A stretch of 22,284 bases of DNA, taken from Alphaproteobacteria bacterium (GTDB lineage Bacteria > Pseudomonadota > Alphaproteobacteria > DAOWDM01). Every line of letters starts with the position of its first letter. Positions within the stretch are counted from its first letter, which is position 1. A program made the position numbers and the translations under genes. The notes under the pieces were generated by a model. It was given only the letters and a program-made list of their open reading frames with translations, was not told where the DNA came from and did not search any database. Positions 15,983-22,284 of this stretch are shown here, one piece after another. The DNA lies in contig DAOWDM010000105.1 of NCBI GenBank assembly GCA_030639035.1, forward strand, positions 1 to 22,284, written 5' to 3'.

Positions 15983-16061
15983 GGTTCTTCCTAAAACTTT
16001 TCAAATACGGGAAACAAAGCCTCAGGACTTCTACAGTTACAGGACTTTTTACAGGTTACCA
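15982..16061. repeat. Right copy of the 80-bp boundary repeat
   Basis: This is the partner of 9429-9508. Differences cluster in the second half (41-80), while 15997-16021 is identical to the left copy. It lies immediately after the last cargo gene and outside any coding frame. Confidence 0.8.
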
Positions 16062-16096
16062 AACAAGACATCAAACAATTTCATATAAACAACTAT

Positions 16097-16123
16097 TTTT
16101 CAGGAATCCAGTTTTTCTGAAAA
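16097..16123. other. Hairpin in the right-end non-coding region
   Basis: TTTTCAG (16097-16103) and CTGAAAA (16117-16123) form a 7-bp stem with a 13-nt loop. A second hairpin, GCTATC-N5-GATAGC, lies at 16186-16202. The 250 bp from 15983 to 16232 contain no gene and look like recombination-site and regulatory DNA of the element's right end. Confidence 0.4.
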
Positions 16124-16145
16124 GGGCTATTCTTTACTTTCAAAT

Positions 16146-16164
16146 GTTAGCTATATGTTAGCTA
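16146..16164. repeat. GTTAGCTA pair at the right end of the element
   Basis: Copies lie at 16146-16153 and 16157-16164, 11 bp apart. A 23-bp stretch around them (16144-16166) is identical to 6237-6259 near the left end, in the same orientation. It lies 47 bp inside the right attachment repeat. Confidence 0.7.
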
Positions 16165-16210
16165 AATCTAAAACAGCCAAACACCGCTATCAAGCTGATA
16201 GCTTATAACT

Positions 16211-16282
16211 CATTGATTCTATTATGAAAAGCTGGTGCCGCAGGGAAGAATTGAACTTCCGACCCCATCATTACCAATGATG
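16211..16282 (-). repeat. Right attachment site, overlapping tRNA-Thr
   Basis: This copy is identical to 6041-6112. It covers the tRNA from the CCA end through the whole anticodon arm (16233-16282) plus 22 bp beyond the gene's 3' end (16211-16232). Offset between copies is 10,170 bp. Confidence 0.92.
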
Positions 16283-16307
16283 TGCTCTACCACTGAGCCA
16301 CTGCGGC
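16233..16307 (-). tRNA. tRNA-Thr (anticodon GGU)
   Basis: This 75-nt cloverleaf was read on the minus strand. The acceptor stem GCCGCAG/CTGCGGC pairs perfectly. The D stem is GCTC/GAGC. The anticodon stem CATCA/TGATG encloses loop TTGGTAA, with anticodon GGT at 16275-16273. The T stem GGAAG/CTTCC encloses TTCAATT. The CCA end is encoded. All stems are intact, so the gene should remain functional after integration, because the element's own copy restores the 3' half. Confidence 0.96.
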
Positions 16308-16368
16308 AAAAACCGATTTTTAAAGACAATAGGACAATAACTAATTGTTAGTTTTACTGCAAGATTAT

Positions 16369-17004
16369 TTATTTTCTGAGTCTAAGTTCTTCTCTTCTGG
16401 GGTCTTTGAATTTAAATAGTTCGGAGTCAAGTTTCATGCCTGTTTCAATTTCGAAAAGCCCTACAGATGTTGTAATTCCTTGAATATCAAGAACTTTCCA
16501 TTGTCTTAAAACAAAAGGTTCTTCTGAAAAAACCAGAGTTATTTCACCAAGATTTTCTTCCTCTGCATAAGTAAGACTTATTTCTATAGCACCAGGTTGA
16601 CGGTGAACTTTGGTTATGCGTATTTTTTCAGATGAAAAAGACATGTTTTTCTGCACAAGAATATATGCTGGAGTTGAGTCCAGTTTTACATGGCTAACCT
16701 GTTTCAGCTTTGAATCATAATAAACCATCGTATGTCCATTCGACACGATGAGAACAGGAGTTGGCGGTGCATATTCCAGCCTTAATTTTCCAGGTCTTTG
16801 AATGTAAAGGTCGCCTTCAGAAGTTTCTCCTGTACTGGAAACCTGAACAAAATGTGCTTTCAAAGTAGTCATGCTATTCAGATATTTTTCCGCTTTATCA
16901 AGAATTGCCTGATTAGCAATTGCCTCATAAGTCATTTCTGCATGAGCAGGAAAAGTTATCAGCACAGCAAGAATAAGTGTGGTAAATTTTTTATATAAAA
17001 ACAT
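16369..17004 (-). CDS. lolA: Outer-membrane lipoprotein carrier LolA
   Basis: This periplasmic chaperone takes lipoproteins from LolCDE and delivers them to the outer membrane. Read from the ATG at 17004 it has 211 residues. A longer reading from TTG at 17013 adds only MQK and is not preferred. A signal peptide (MFLYKKFTTLILAVLITFPA, then HA before EMTYEA) is followed by the LolA beta-barrel-like core: LNSMTTLKAHFVQVSS, GDLYIQRPGKLRLEY and the late DIQGITTSVGLFEIETG segment. The length and the position just downstream of ftsK match the usual alphaproteobacterial order. No strong ribosome site is visible. The stop is 61 bp before the tRNA-Thr 5' end. Confidence 0.92.
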   Translation of the reverse strand: MFLYKKFTTLILAVLITFPAHAEMTYEAIANQAILDKAEKYLNSMTTLKAHFVQVSSTGETSEGDLYIQRPGKLRLEYAPPTPVLIVSNGHTMVYYDSKLKQVSHVKLDSTPAYILVQKNMSFSSEKIRITKVHRQPGAIEISLTYAEEENLGEITLVFSEEPFVLRQWKVLDIQGITTSVGLFEIETGMKLDSELFKFKDPRREELRLRK

Positions 17005-17036
17005 TTTTTGCAACTATTTGTTATTTTGTGTTTGCA

Positions 17037-17064
17037 GATTGCCTTAGCATAGCTCGCAATGACA
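17037..17064. repeat. Dispersed-type palindrome between ftsK and lolA
   Basis: The outer arms ATTGC (17038-17042) and GCAAT (17056-17060) enclose AGC (17046-17048) and GCT (17052-17054). Read on the minus strand it starts TCATTGCGAGC and ends GGCAATC. That resembles a class of short palindromic repeats scattered in many AT-rich bacterial genomes. Only one copy is in this window. Confidence 0.45.
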
Positions 17065-17078
17065 ATACGCCATAAACT

Positions 17079-19358
17079 CTAACCAGCGTCTTCACCAACA
17101 AGAATTTCTCTTTTTCCAGCGTGATTTGGTTTGCTTATGAGTCTTTCTGCTTCCATATGCTCGACAATTTTTGCGGCACGGTTGTAGCCTATGCTGAGTT
17201 TTCTCTGGATATAGCTTGTTGAGACTTTTCTGTCATTTAAGACAATATTAACAGCTTCATCATAAAGCTCATCAATATTTTCACCGCTATTGCCTCCAAG
17301 CATAGGCGATTCGGACTCATCTTCTACAGTAACTTTTTCTTCATAATCAGGAGTCCCTAAAGTTCTAAGGTATCCTGTAACGGCTTCTACTTCATCATCA
17401 GCAACAAAAGGTCCATGAACACGAATAGGACGCTGACCTGACTCCATATAAAGCATATCCCCTTTGCCAAGTAGTTGCTCTGCTCCCTGCTCTCCTAAAA
17501 TAGTACGGCTGTCAATTTTAGACGTTACTTGAAAGCTGATGCGAGTCGGGAAATTGGCTTTTATAGTACCTGTAATAACGTCAACTGATGGTCTTTGAGT
17601 TGCCATAATCAGATGCAGTCCTGCGGCACGAGCCATTTGTGCGAGTCTTTGTATAGCTGCCTCTACATCTTTACCAGCCACCATCATCAAGTCTGCCATT
17701 TCATCAACAATAATGACAATATAAGGCAAAGGACTGAAATCCATATTTTGTTCTTCAAAAATCGGCTTGCCAGTTTCAGGGTCGAAACCAGTCTGAACCG
17801 TTCTTATAAGAGGGTCGCCTTTCTCACGAAGTTTTTTCAGCTTTATGTTATAGGCTTCAATACTGCGGACTCCCATTTGAGACATCGCCTTATAACGGTC
17901 TTCCATTTCCCGCACAGCCCATTTAAGGGCTACAACGGCTTTAGAAGGGTCGGTAACAACAGGGGTAAGCAGATGCGGAATGTCATTATATACTGAAAGT
18001 TCCAGCATTTTCGGATCAATCATAATCATACGACATTCTTTTGGGGACATTCTGTAAAGCAGGGAAAGTATCATTGTGTTTATAGCGACAGATTTACCCG
18101 AACCAGTTGTTCCTGCTACCAGCAGATGAGGCATAGCAGCAAGGTCTACAAAAACAGGATTTCCTCCGATATTTTTACCTAATGCGATAACAAGTTTTCC
18201 AGCTTCATCTTTAAACTTTTTACTTGAAAAAAGTTCTCGCAGAAAAACAGTTTCTCTGCCGATATTAGGTAGTTCAAGACCTATGACGCTTTCACCTGGA
18301 ACAACGGCAGCACGAACAGATACAGCACTCATAGAGCGTGCTATATCGCCAGCAAGCCCAATCACACGAGAGGTCTTAATCCCTGGAGCAGGTTCAAGCT
18401 CATAAAGAGTAATAACAGGTCCAGGGCGAGCTTTTGCTATTTCCCCTTTTACTCCGTAATCATCAAGTATTTTTTCAAGCTGTCTGGAGTTTTTTTCCAA
18501 TAGTTGTTTGCTTTGTTCTGGTTTTTTGTCTTTTTTAGGTTGAGTGAGCAGGTTTTGTGATGGAGGTTCGTAGCAGTCATTATCTCCAAACAAATCCAGC
18601 TGATTTTTGTCTTTTTGCTTTTTAGAAGGCTTGCTTTTTGTTTTTTTCAAAGAGCTTGCAATATCATCATCTGTAGTTTGTTCTTCTGCTTTGGAAAATT
18701 CTATAACTATGTCTTTTTTTGCTTTGCTTCTAAAACGGTTAAAAGCAGATTTTGTGATGAATTTAATAAAACGTCCGATTTTTAGCCATTCTTCTTTTTT
18801 CATATCTGCCGAATAAGTTGCTAAAATAATAGATATTACAGAACATAAAGGAACTATTATCCATACGATAAAAGCATTAAAAGTTTCAGTTTCTACTATG
18901 GTATATTGATAAAGCAGTATTCCTATTATTCCACCTGAACCTGATAGCAAAGACCCGAAATTCAATGGAAATACAGCCAGTGAAACTGTTAAAAACAGCA
19001 TTGAAAACAGTATGCTGATTGTTTTTACAAGCAGTTTTTTTATACTAGAACCTGACATAAGCTTAAAGCTCCATACAGAAAAAACTATCAGAGGAACAAA
19101 TGAGGCAAAGCCGAAATACTGTAAAAACAAATCGGCAGTTGTTGAACCAAAAGCTCCAAGAGCATTAACAGCAGAATCTCCGCTTGCTGTGTTAAACGAT
19201 GGGTCAGAGGAATGAAAAGTACAAAAAGCTGCAACAGCCATACCTATAATCAACAAAAGTATAAAGCCGATAAAACGCAAACCAAGCCGTTTCAGAAAAG
19301 CAGTTGCATCTGGTGATAAAAACGGTGTTTTTGATGTTGCACTAAGACTCTTTGGCAT
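17079..19358 (-). CDS. ftsK: DNA translocase FtsK
   Basis: This septum-anchored motor pumps DNA at division and helps resolve chromosome dimers. In its 759 residues, hydrophobic segments at about 28-48, 79-98, 112-132, 140-152 and 160-182 form the membrane anchor. A charged linker (about 215-290) follows. The motor has Walker A GTTGSGKS (416-423) and Walker B VIIVDEMADL (548-557). The C-terminal gamma winged helix (about 697-754, YIQRKLSIGYNRAAKIVEHM) would read KOPS-like chromosome signals. The length is typical for alphaproteobacterial FtsK with a short linker. It is divergent from the pilin-like gene, and lolA follows 74 bp downstream. Confidence 0.96.
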   Translation of the reverse strand: MPKSLSATSKTPFLSPDATAFLKRLGLRFIGFILLLIIGMAVAAFCTFHSSDPSFNTASGDSAVNALGAFGSTTADLFLQYFGFASFVPLIVFSVWSFKLMSGSSIKKLLVKTISILFSMLFLTVSLAVFPLNFGSLLSGSGGIIGILLYQYTIVETETFNAFIVWIIVPLCSVISIILATYSADMKKEEWLKIGRFIKFITKSAFNRFRSKAKKDIVIEFSKAEEQTTDDDIASSLKKTKSKPSKKQKDKNQLDLFGDNDCYEPPSQNLLTQPKKDKKPEQSKQLLEKNSRQLEKILDDYGVKGEIAKARPGPVITLYELEPAPGIKTSRVIGLAGDIARSMSAVSVRAAVVPGESVIGLELPNIGRETVFLRELFSSKKFKDEAGKLVIALGKNIGGNPVFVDLAAMPHLLVAGTTGSGKSVAINTMILSLLYRMSPKECRMIMIDPKMLELSVYNDIPHLLTPVVTDPSKAVVALKWAVREMEDRYKAMSQMGVRSIEAYNIKLKKLREKGDPLIRTVQTGFDPETGKPIFEEQNMDFSPLPYIVIIVDEMADLMMVAGKDVEAAIQRLAQMARAAGLHLIMATQRPSVDVITGTIKANFPTRISFQVTSKIDSRTILGEQGAEQLLGKGDMLYMESGQRPIRVHGPFVADDEVEAVTGYLRTLGTPDYEEKVTVEDESESPMLGGNSGENIDELYDEAVNIVLNDRKVSTSYIQRKLSIGYNRAAKIVEHMEAERLISKPNHAGKREILVGEDAG

Positions 19359-19727
19359 CAGGAATTCCCTGTTATTTGTTATAAATACATATGCAATATG
19401 ACATAAAAATACATATAAAAAGTTAAAGAAAACAGTTTTTATAGCATTTTATACAGAATTACTTCCAACCGTCATGTTCTTGTTATCTAAGCAACTATAG
19501 TTGTGCTTTATTGTAAATAATACATACAATTTTATGTTTATTGTAAACAGTTTGGTTTAATTATTATAAAATGCTTAAAAAAGCCACTTTATATGAGCAT
19601 ATCCTTAGTTTTTTATTGAATTTTATCTTTAATTTGATTATAATAACTAGTATAGTATGTAATTATGTCTTTGCAAATCAAGCTCGAGTATTAAAAAAGT
19701 CTGTTAATTAAGTATAGGAGATGCACC
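19359..19727. other. Divergent intergenic region, ftsK to pilin-like gene
   Basis: This 369-bp stretch has no gene. It is extremely AT-rich. It holds two exact 11-bp direct repeats TTTATTGTAAA (19507-19517 and 19537-19547, 30 bp apart) that could be sites for a regulator. The promoter of the pilin-like gene lies at 19616-19644. No promoter for ftsK was resolved. Confidence 0.6.
19616..19644 (+). promoter_or_regulatory. Sigma70-type promoter of the pilin-like gene
   Basis: TTGAAT (19616-19621), a 17-bp spacer and consensus TATAAT (19639-19644). The start codon at 19728 would follow a leader of about 75 nt. It is the best promoter match seen in the window. Confidence 0.6.
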
Positions 19728-22284
19728 ATGTCAGTTTTAAGAAGAATAAGCGGTTCAGAACGTGGTGGCATGATGATCGAGGCAATTATGATGCTTGGCA
19801 TGATGTCGATGGTTACTCCTTATATGTTCAAACAGAGCAATGACAGACAGCAAGAATTGCAAGACGTATCAGTCGCAAATCAGACAAGAACTATTCTATC
19901 TGCTACAGATTCTTACATTGAACAAAATTACGGTGCTATCATAGCAGGCGGAACAGGTCCTAGCGGTGAAAGTTTCGCTGGTACGGACGTTAATGTTACA
20001 ATGCAGAATCTTAAAGATGCAGGCGTTCTTTCAACTTCGATGCAGGACACTAATTCTTTTCATCAGACTTATACAGTAAGGCTTAAAAAACAGGCAAGCG
20101 GTCGTATTGACACTCTTCTTGTTGCAGATGACGGCGGAGTGGGCGGTATTGGTAAAATGCGAGGAAGCCGTATAGCTTCTATGGTTGGTGCTGGAGGTGG
20201 TTATGTTGATGTTGCCGATACGGTAAGCGGTTCTATGGGGTCTTGGGGTTCTGATACAAGTGTTGACTACGGCGGTCTTGCTGTTACTAAAGGTTCTATT
20301 GCGGCTACAAGCTCTTTTAATAAAAACGTCGCAATGAGCGATGCTCTATATCGCAATGCTATAACAGGTTTTCCTGATGCAAACACCATGGGTACAGATT
20401 TATCCATGGGTGGCAATAACATAAATATGGACAGCGGTGATATCGTAAATGCAAATTCTATAACTGCAGTTACTATGGATACTACAAATCTCTGCATAGG
20501 TTCCGATTGTATAACAGCATGGTCTGATGTAAATGCAGACAACGATTTCTTAGCATCATACTACGGTACAACATTTGGCGTGAAAGGTGAAAGCACTGCT
20601 AATAACGGCAAAGGCGGCGAGTTTTTAACTAATATAACATGGCAGAACCAAAATAACGCCAAAACCTATGGTTCGTATTCTAAAATTAACGTAGGGGTAC
20701 ACAACCAAGGTGGAGCCAGTGCTTATGGTTCATATTCCGAAGCTCGTGTAGGAAGCTGGAATCAAACGAATGGCTCTGTCTATGGCTCAGATTCCAATGC
20801 TTATGTATCAGGTACATCTCATACATCAAAATCTTATGGATCACATTCAAAGTCTAGAGTGGGGGCTAGCACGGACTCTGACAACTATGGTGTATACGGT
20901 GAGGCTGAGGTTGCTGGCATTGCAGATGCAAACTCTAAAATATACGGTGGTTATTTCACAGCTTCCAAAGGTTCTGGAGATGGGGAAGTAATTGGTGTGT
21001 ATGGTAATGGTTCTACTTATGGTGCACATGGTTATAGTACAGACGGTTCTGGGGTGTATGGAGGAAGTAACACTGGCAGTGGAGTAGTAGGAACTTCTAC
21101 CCACAGATATGGTGTAAAGGGAATATCATCACAAGCTGGCTACTCAGGGGTGTATGGGGAGAATAATACAGCTGGTGCATATGGAGTGCACGGTTCTAGT
21201 TCAAGTGGAGCTGGCGTGTATGGTGATGGTGTTACAGGTGTAAAAGGTGAAAGTACTGGTGCTGGTGGTAAAGGCGGGGAGTTTGGAGTTGCTGTAAGTG
21301 GCGATATTTTAGATTCAGATGTCTATGGTTCGCATTCTAAGTCTTCCATAAGCATAAATAGTACAAACTCCGACACTTATGGCGTATATGGTGAGGCTGC
21401 TGTTACTGGCAGTGCAGATGCAAACTCTAACATATATGGCGGTTATTTTACAGCTTCCAAAGGTTTAGGAGATGGGAAAGTATATGCGGTTTATGCTGAT
21501 GGAGATGTAGAAGTGTCAGCTGGTCATAAAATAACGTCTCCAGAATACTGCATAGGCACTGATTGTATTACATCATGGTCATCATCAAACGATTTCTTAG
21601 ACTCAGACTATGGCACAACATTTGGTGTAAAAGGCACCAGCACAGCTAACGGCGGTAAAGGTGGGGAGTTTTCTGCTAGCAGGAGTGTTGGTCTTTACGG
21701 CAGTGCCATAGCCTATGGCGGTACTTTCACAGCTACTGGAGTTGGTTCTAACTACTCTACTGTCAGAACCTATGGCGGTACCTTCACAGCTGATACCACT
21801 CATCATCATTTTTTCGGTACTTCTGAGGCTTATGGCGGTAAATTCTCAGCTAATGCTACTGGAGCACTCTACATAAGTGTTGCTTCCTATGGTATACATA
21901 CTGTAGCTACAGCTACAGGTGGCACTAGTTATGGTATGTACGCAAAAGGCGGTAGTTATGGTGCATACGCAGAAGGCGGTAGTTATGGTATACGTGCAAA
22001 AGGCGGTACATATGGTGCATACGTAGAAGGCGATAGTTATGGTATACGTGCAAAAGGCAGTACATATGCTGTTTATGCAGATGGTGACGTGGAAATATCG
22101 GCTGGTCATAAAATAACGTCTCCAGAATACTGCATAGGCACTGATTGTATTATATCATGGTCAGCAAGTGATGGTACTAACGATTTCTTAGCATCAGACT
22201 ATGGCACAACATTTGGTGTTAAAGGTGATGGTTCTACAGGTGTATATGGTGTAGGTACTACTTATGGTGTGCACGGTTCAGGTC
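19728..22284 (+). CDS. Large PilV-like pilin/adhesin with duplicated modules, 3' end missing
   Basis: The frame is open for 852 codons to the window edge with no stop. AGGAG (19716-19720) lies 7 nt before the ATG. The N-terminus looks like a type IVb prepilin: a basic leader ending ERGG, then IEAIMMLGMMSMVTPYMF with Glu18 at +5 if cleavage follows Gly13. Residues about 35-150 resemble the conserved part of PilV/shufflon-type minor pilins. From about residue 255 the protein becomes Gly/Tyr/Ser-rich and modular. A CIGTDCI...NDFLASDYGTTFGVKG unit appears three times (from 20493, 21549 and 22131), a 35-residue block twice, and a 9-residue unit six times. A surface or pilus-tip adhesin role is inferred. 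No recombination gene of the Rci type is nearby. Confidence 0.8.
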   Translation, partial: MSVLRRISGSERGGMMIEAIMMLGMMSMVTPYMFKQSNDRQQELQDVSVANQTRTILSATDSYIEQNYGAIIAGGTGPSGESFAGTDVNVTMQNLKDAGVLSTSMQDTNSFHQTYTVRLKKQASGRIDTLLVADDGGVGGIGKMRGSRIASMVGAGGGYVDVADTVSGSMGSWGSDTSVDYGGLAVTKGSIAATSSFNKNVAMSDALYRNAITGFPDANTMGTDLSMGGNNINMDSGDIVNANSITAVTMDTTNLCIGSDCITAWSDVNADNDFLASYYGTTFGVKGESTANNGKGGEFLTNITWQNQNNAKTYGSYSKINVGVHNQGGASAYGSYSEARVGSWNQTNGSVYGSDSNAYVSGTSHTSKSYGSHSKSRVGASTDSDNYGVYGEAEVAGIADANSKIYGGYFTASKGSGDGEVIGVYGNGSTYGAHGYSTDGSGVYGGSNTGSGVVGTSTHRYGVKGISSQAGYSGVYGENNTAGAYGVHGSSSSGAGVYGDGVTGVKGESTGAGGKGGEFGVAVSGDILDSDVYGSHSKSSISINSTNSDTYGVYGEAAVTGSADANSNIYGGYFTASKGLGDGKVYAVYADGDVEVSAGHKITSPEYCIGTDCITSWSSSNDFLDSDYGTTFGVKGTSTANGGKGGEFSASRSVGLYGSAIAYGGTFTATGVGSNYSTVRTYGGTFTADTTHHHFFGTSEAYGGKFSANATGALYISVASYGIHTVATATGGTSYGMYAKGGSYGAYAEGGSYGIRAKGGTYGAYVEGDSYGIRAKGSTYAVYADGDVEISAGHKITSPEYCIGTDCIISWSASDGTNDFLASDYGTTFGVKGDGSTGVYGVGTTYGVHGSG
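20886..21482 (+). repeat. Duplicated 105-bp block in the adhesin gene
   Basis: Bases 20886-20990 and 21378-21482 are near copies, 492 bp (164 codons) apart. Each encodes YGVYGEA.V.G.ADANS.IYGGYFTASKG..DG.V. The differences are mostly single codons. Confidence 0.8.
21519..22162 (+). repeat. Repeated AGHKITSPEYCIGTDCI module in the adhesin gene
   Basis: The stretches starting at 21519 and 22101 are nearly identical for about 60 bp and lie 582 bp (194 codons) apart. A more diverged relative starts at 20493. Each marks the start of a module with a Cys-x4-Cys pair. Confidence 0.8.
21927..22088 (+). repeat. Six tandem 27-bp units in the adhesin gene
   Basis: Units start at 21927, 21954, 21981, 22008, 22035 and 22062. 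They encode nine-residue variants of S/T-Y-G-x-x-A-K/E-G-G (for example SYGIRAKGG, TYGAYVEGD). The last unit (TYAVYADGD) is the most diverged. Confidence 0.85.

Larger units (their letters stand above)
9429..16061. mobile_element. Probable nested recombinase-mobilised restriction cassette
   Basis: Two same-orientation 80-bp repeats (9429-9508 and 15982-16061) bracket a tyrosine recombinase, type III mod and res genes and a rhuM-like gene. The repeat-to-repeat length is 6,553 bp. The recombinase starts 50 bp inside the left repeat, as expected for a self-mobilising unit. The right repeat begins on the last base of the rhuM-like stop codon. The repeats do not match the tRNA-Thr repeats, so this would be a second, independent recombination system inside the island. 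Movement is inferred, not shown. Confidence 0.55.
6041..16282. mobile_element. Integrative element at tRNA-Thr (10,170 bp repeat to repeat)
   Basis: Perfect 72-bp direct repeats (6041-6112 and 16211-16282) bound a segment that starts with a tyrosine integrase. The segment also carries small HTH regulators and a restriction cassette. The right repeat is part of an intact tRNA-Thr gene and the left repeat is a cut-off tRNA 3' half. That is the standard signature of tyrosine-integrase insertion at a tRNA 3' end. No replication, relaxase, conjugation or phage structural gene is seen, so it is an integrative element or genomic island rather than an ICE or prophage. Unusually, the integrase lies at the end away from the intact tRNA. 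Confidence 0.92.

Noticed and set aside
6041..16282. Prophage or conjugative element
   Set aside because: No capsid, portal, terminase, relaxase or type IV secretion gene is present in the segment.
16339..16353. AACTAA-TTG-TTAGTT inverted repeat downstream of lolA
   Set aside because: It has no T run in the lolA direction and only a 6-bp AT-rich stem. It is not distinguishable from chance.
21927..22088. Regular repeats that might suggest a CRISPR array
   Set aside because: The units are contiguous, 27 bp, diverged at codon level and in frame with a long coding sequence. There are no unique spacers and no cas genes.
21846..22109. Antisense frame rich in Cys/Thr/Ile in the adhesin gene
   Set aside because: It is a shadow created by the 27-bp tandem repeats of the plus-strand gene.
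19728..22284. True shufflon (invertible pilin segments)
   Set aside because: The repeats are direct, not inverted, and no Rci-like recombinase is adjacent. Only the N-terminal pilin resemblance is kept.

Overview
The window looks like chromosomal DNA from an AT-rich alphaproteobacterium. The grounds are separate glyQ and glyS subunits, a coaBC-dut pair, an ftsK-lolA pair, and a type IVb pilin-like adhesin of a kind seen in uncultured host-associated lineages. The exact taxon is inference. The left flank (1-6040) is a conserved backbone: glyS (partial) and glyQ; a PAS protein with a degenerate GGDEF domain; a tRNA-modification-type methyltransferase, dut and coaBC in one minus-strand run; a small exported Sel1-like protein; and a class I methyltransferase.

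The middle (6041-16282) is an integrative element of 10,170 bp, repeat to repeat, inserted at the 3' end of a tRNA-Thr(GGU) gene. It is bounded by perfect 72-bp direct repeats. The right copy lies in the intact tRNA gene and the left copy is a tRNA remnant. Inside the left end are a tyrosine integrase, an unrecognised coiled 244-aa protein, an AlpA-like small HTH protein and an HTH plus zinc-ribbon protein. Copies of the 8-mer GTTAGCTA lie just inside both ends and are probably integrase or excisionase arm sites.

Nested inside this element is a second probable mobile unit. Two 80-bp repeats (66/80 identical, same orientation, 9429-9508 and 15982-16061) bracket a second tyrosine recombinase and a defence cassette: a type III modification methylase, a type III restriction helicase-nuclease and a RhuM-family protein. 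Removing the 6,553 bp between repeats would leave a backbone of about 3.6 kb. The picture is therefore a tRNA-Thr island that captured a recombinase-mobilised restriction cassette, and the nested repeats are the least explained feature in the window.

The right flank (16308-22284) returns to backbone genes: lolA and ftsK on the minus strand, with a small dispersed-type palindrome between them. A 369-bp intergenic region with a good sigma70-type promoter follows. It drives a large secreted pilin-like protein that is still open at the window end (852 codons) and is built from internally duplicated Gly/Tyr-rich modules.
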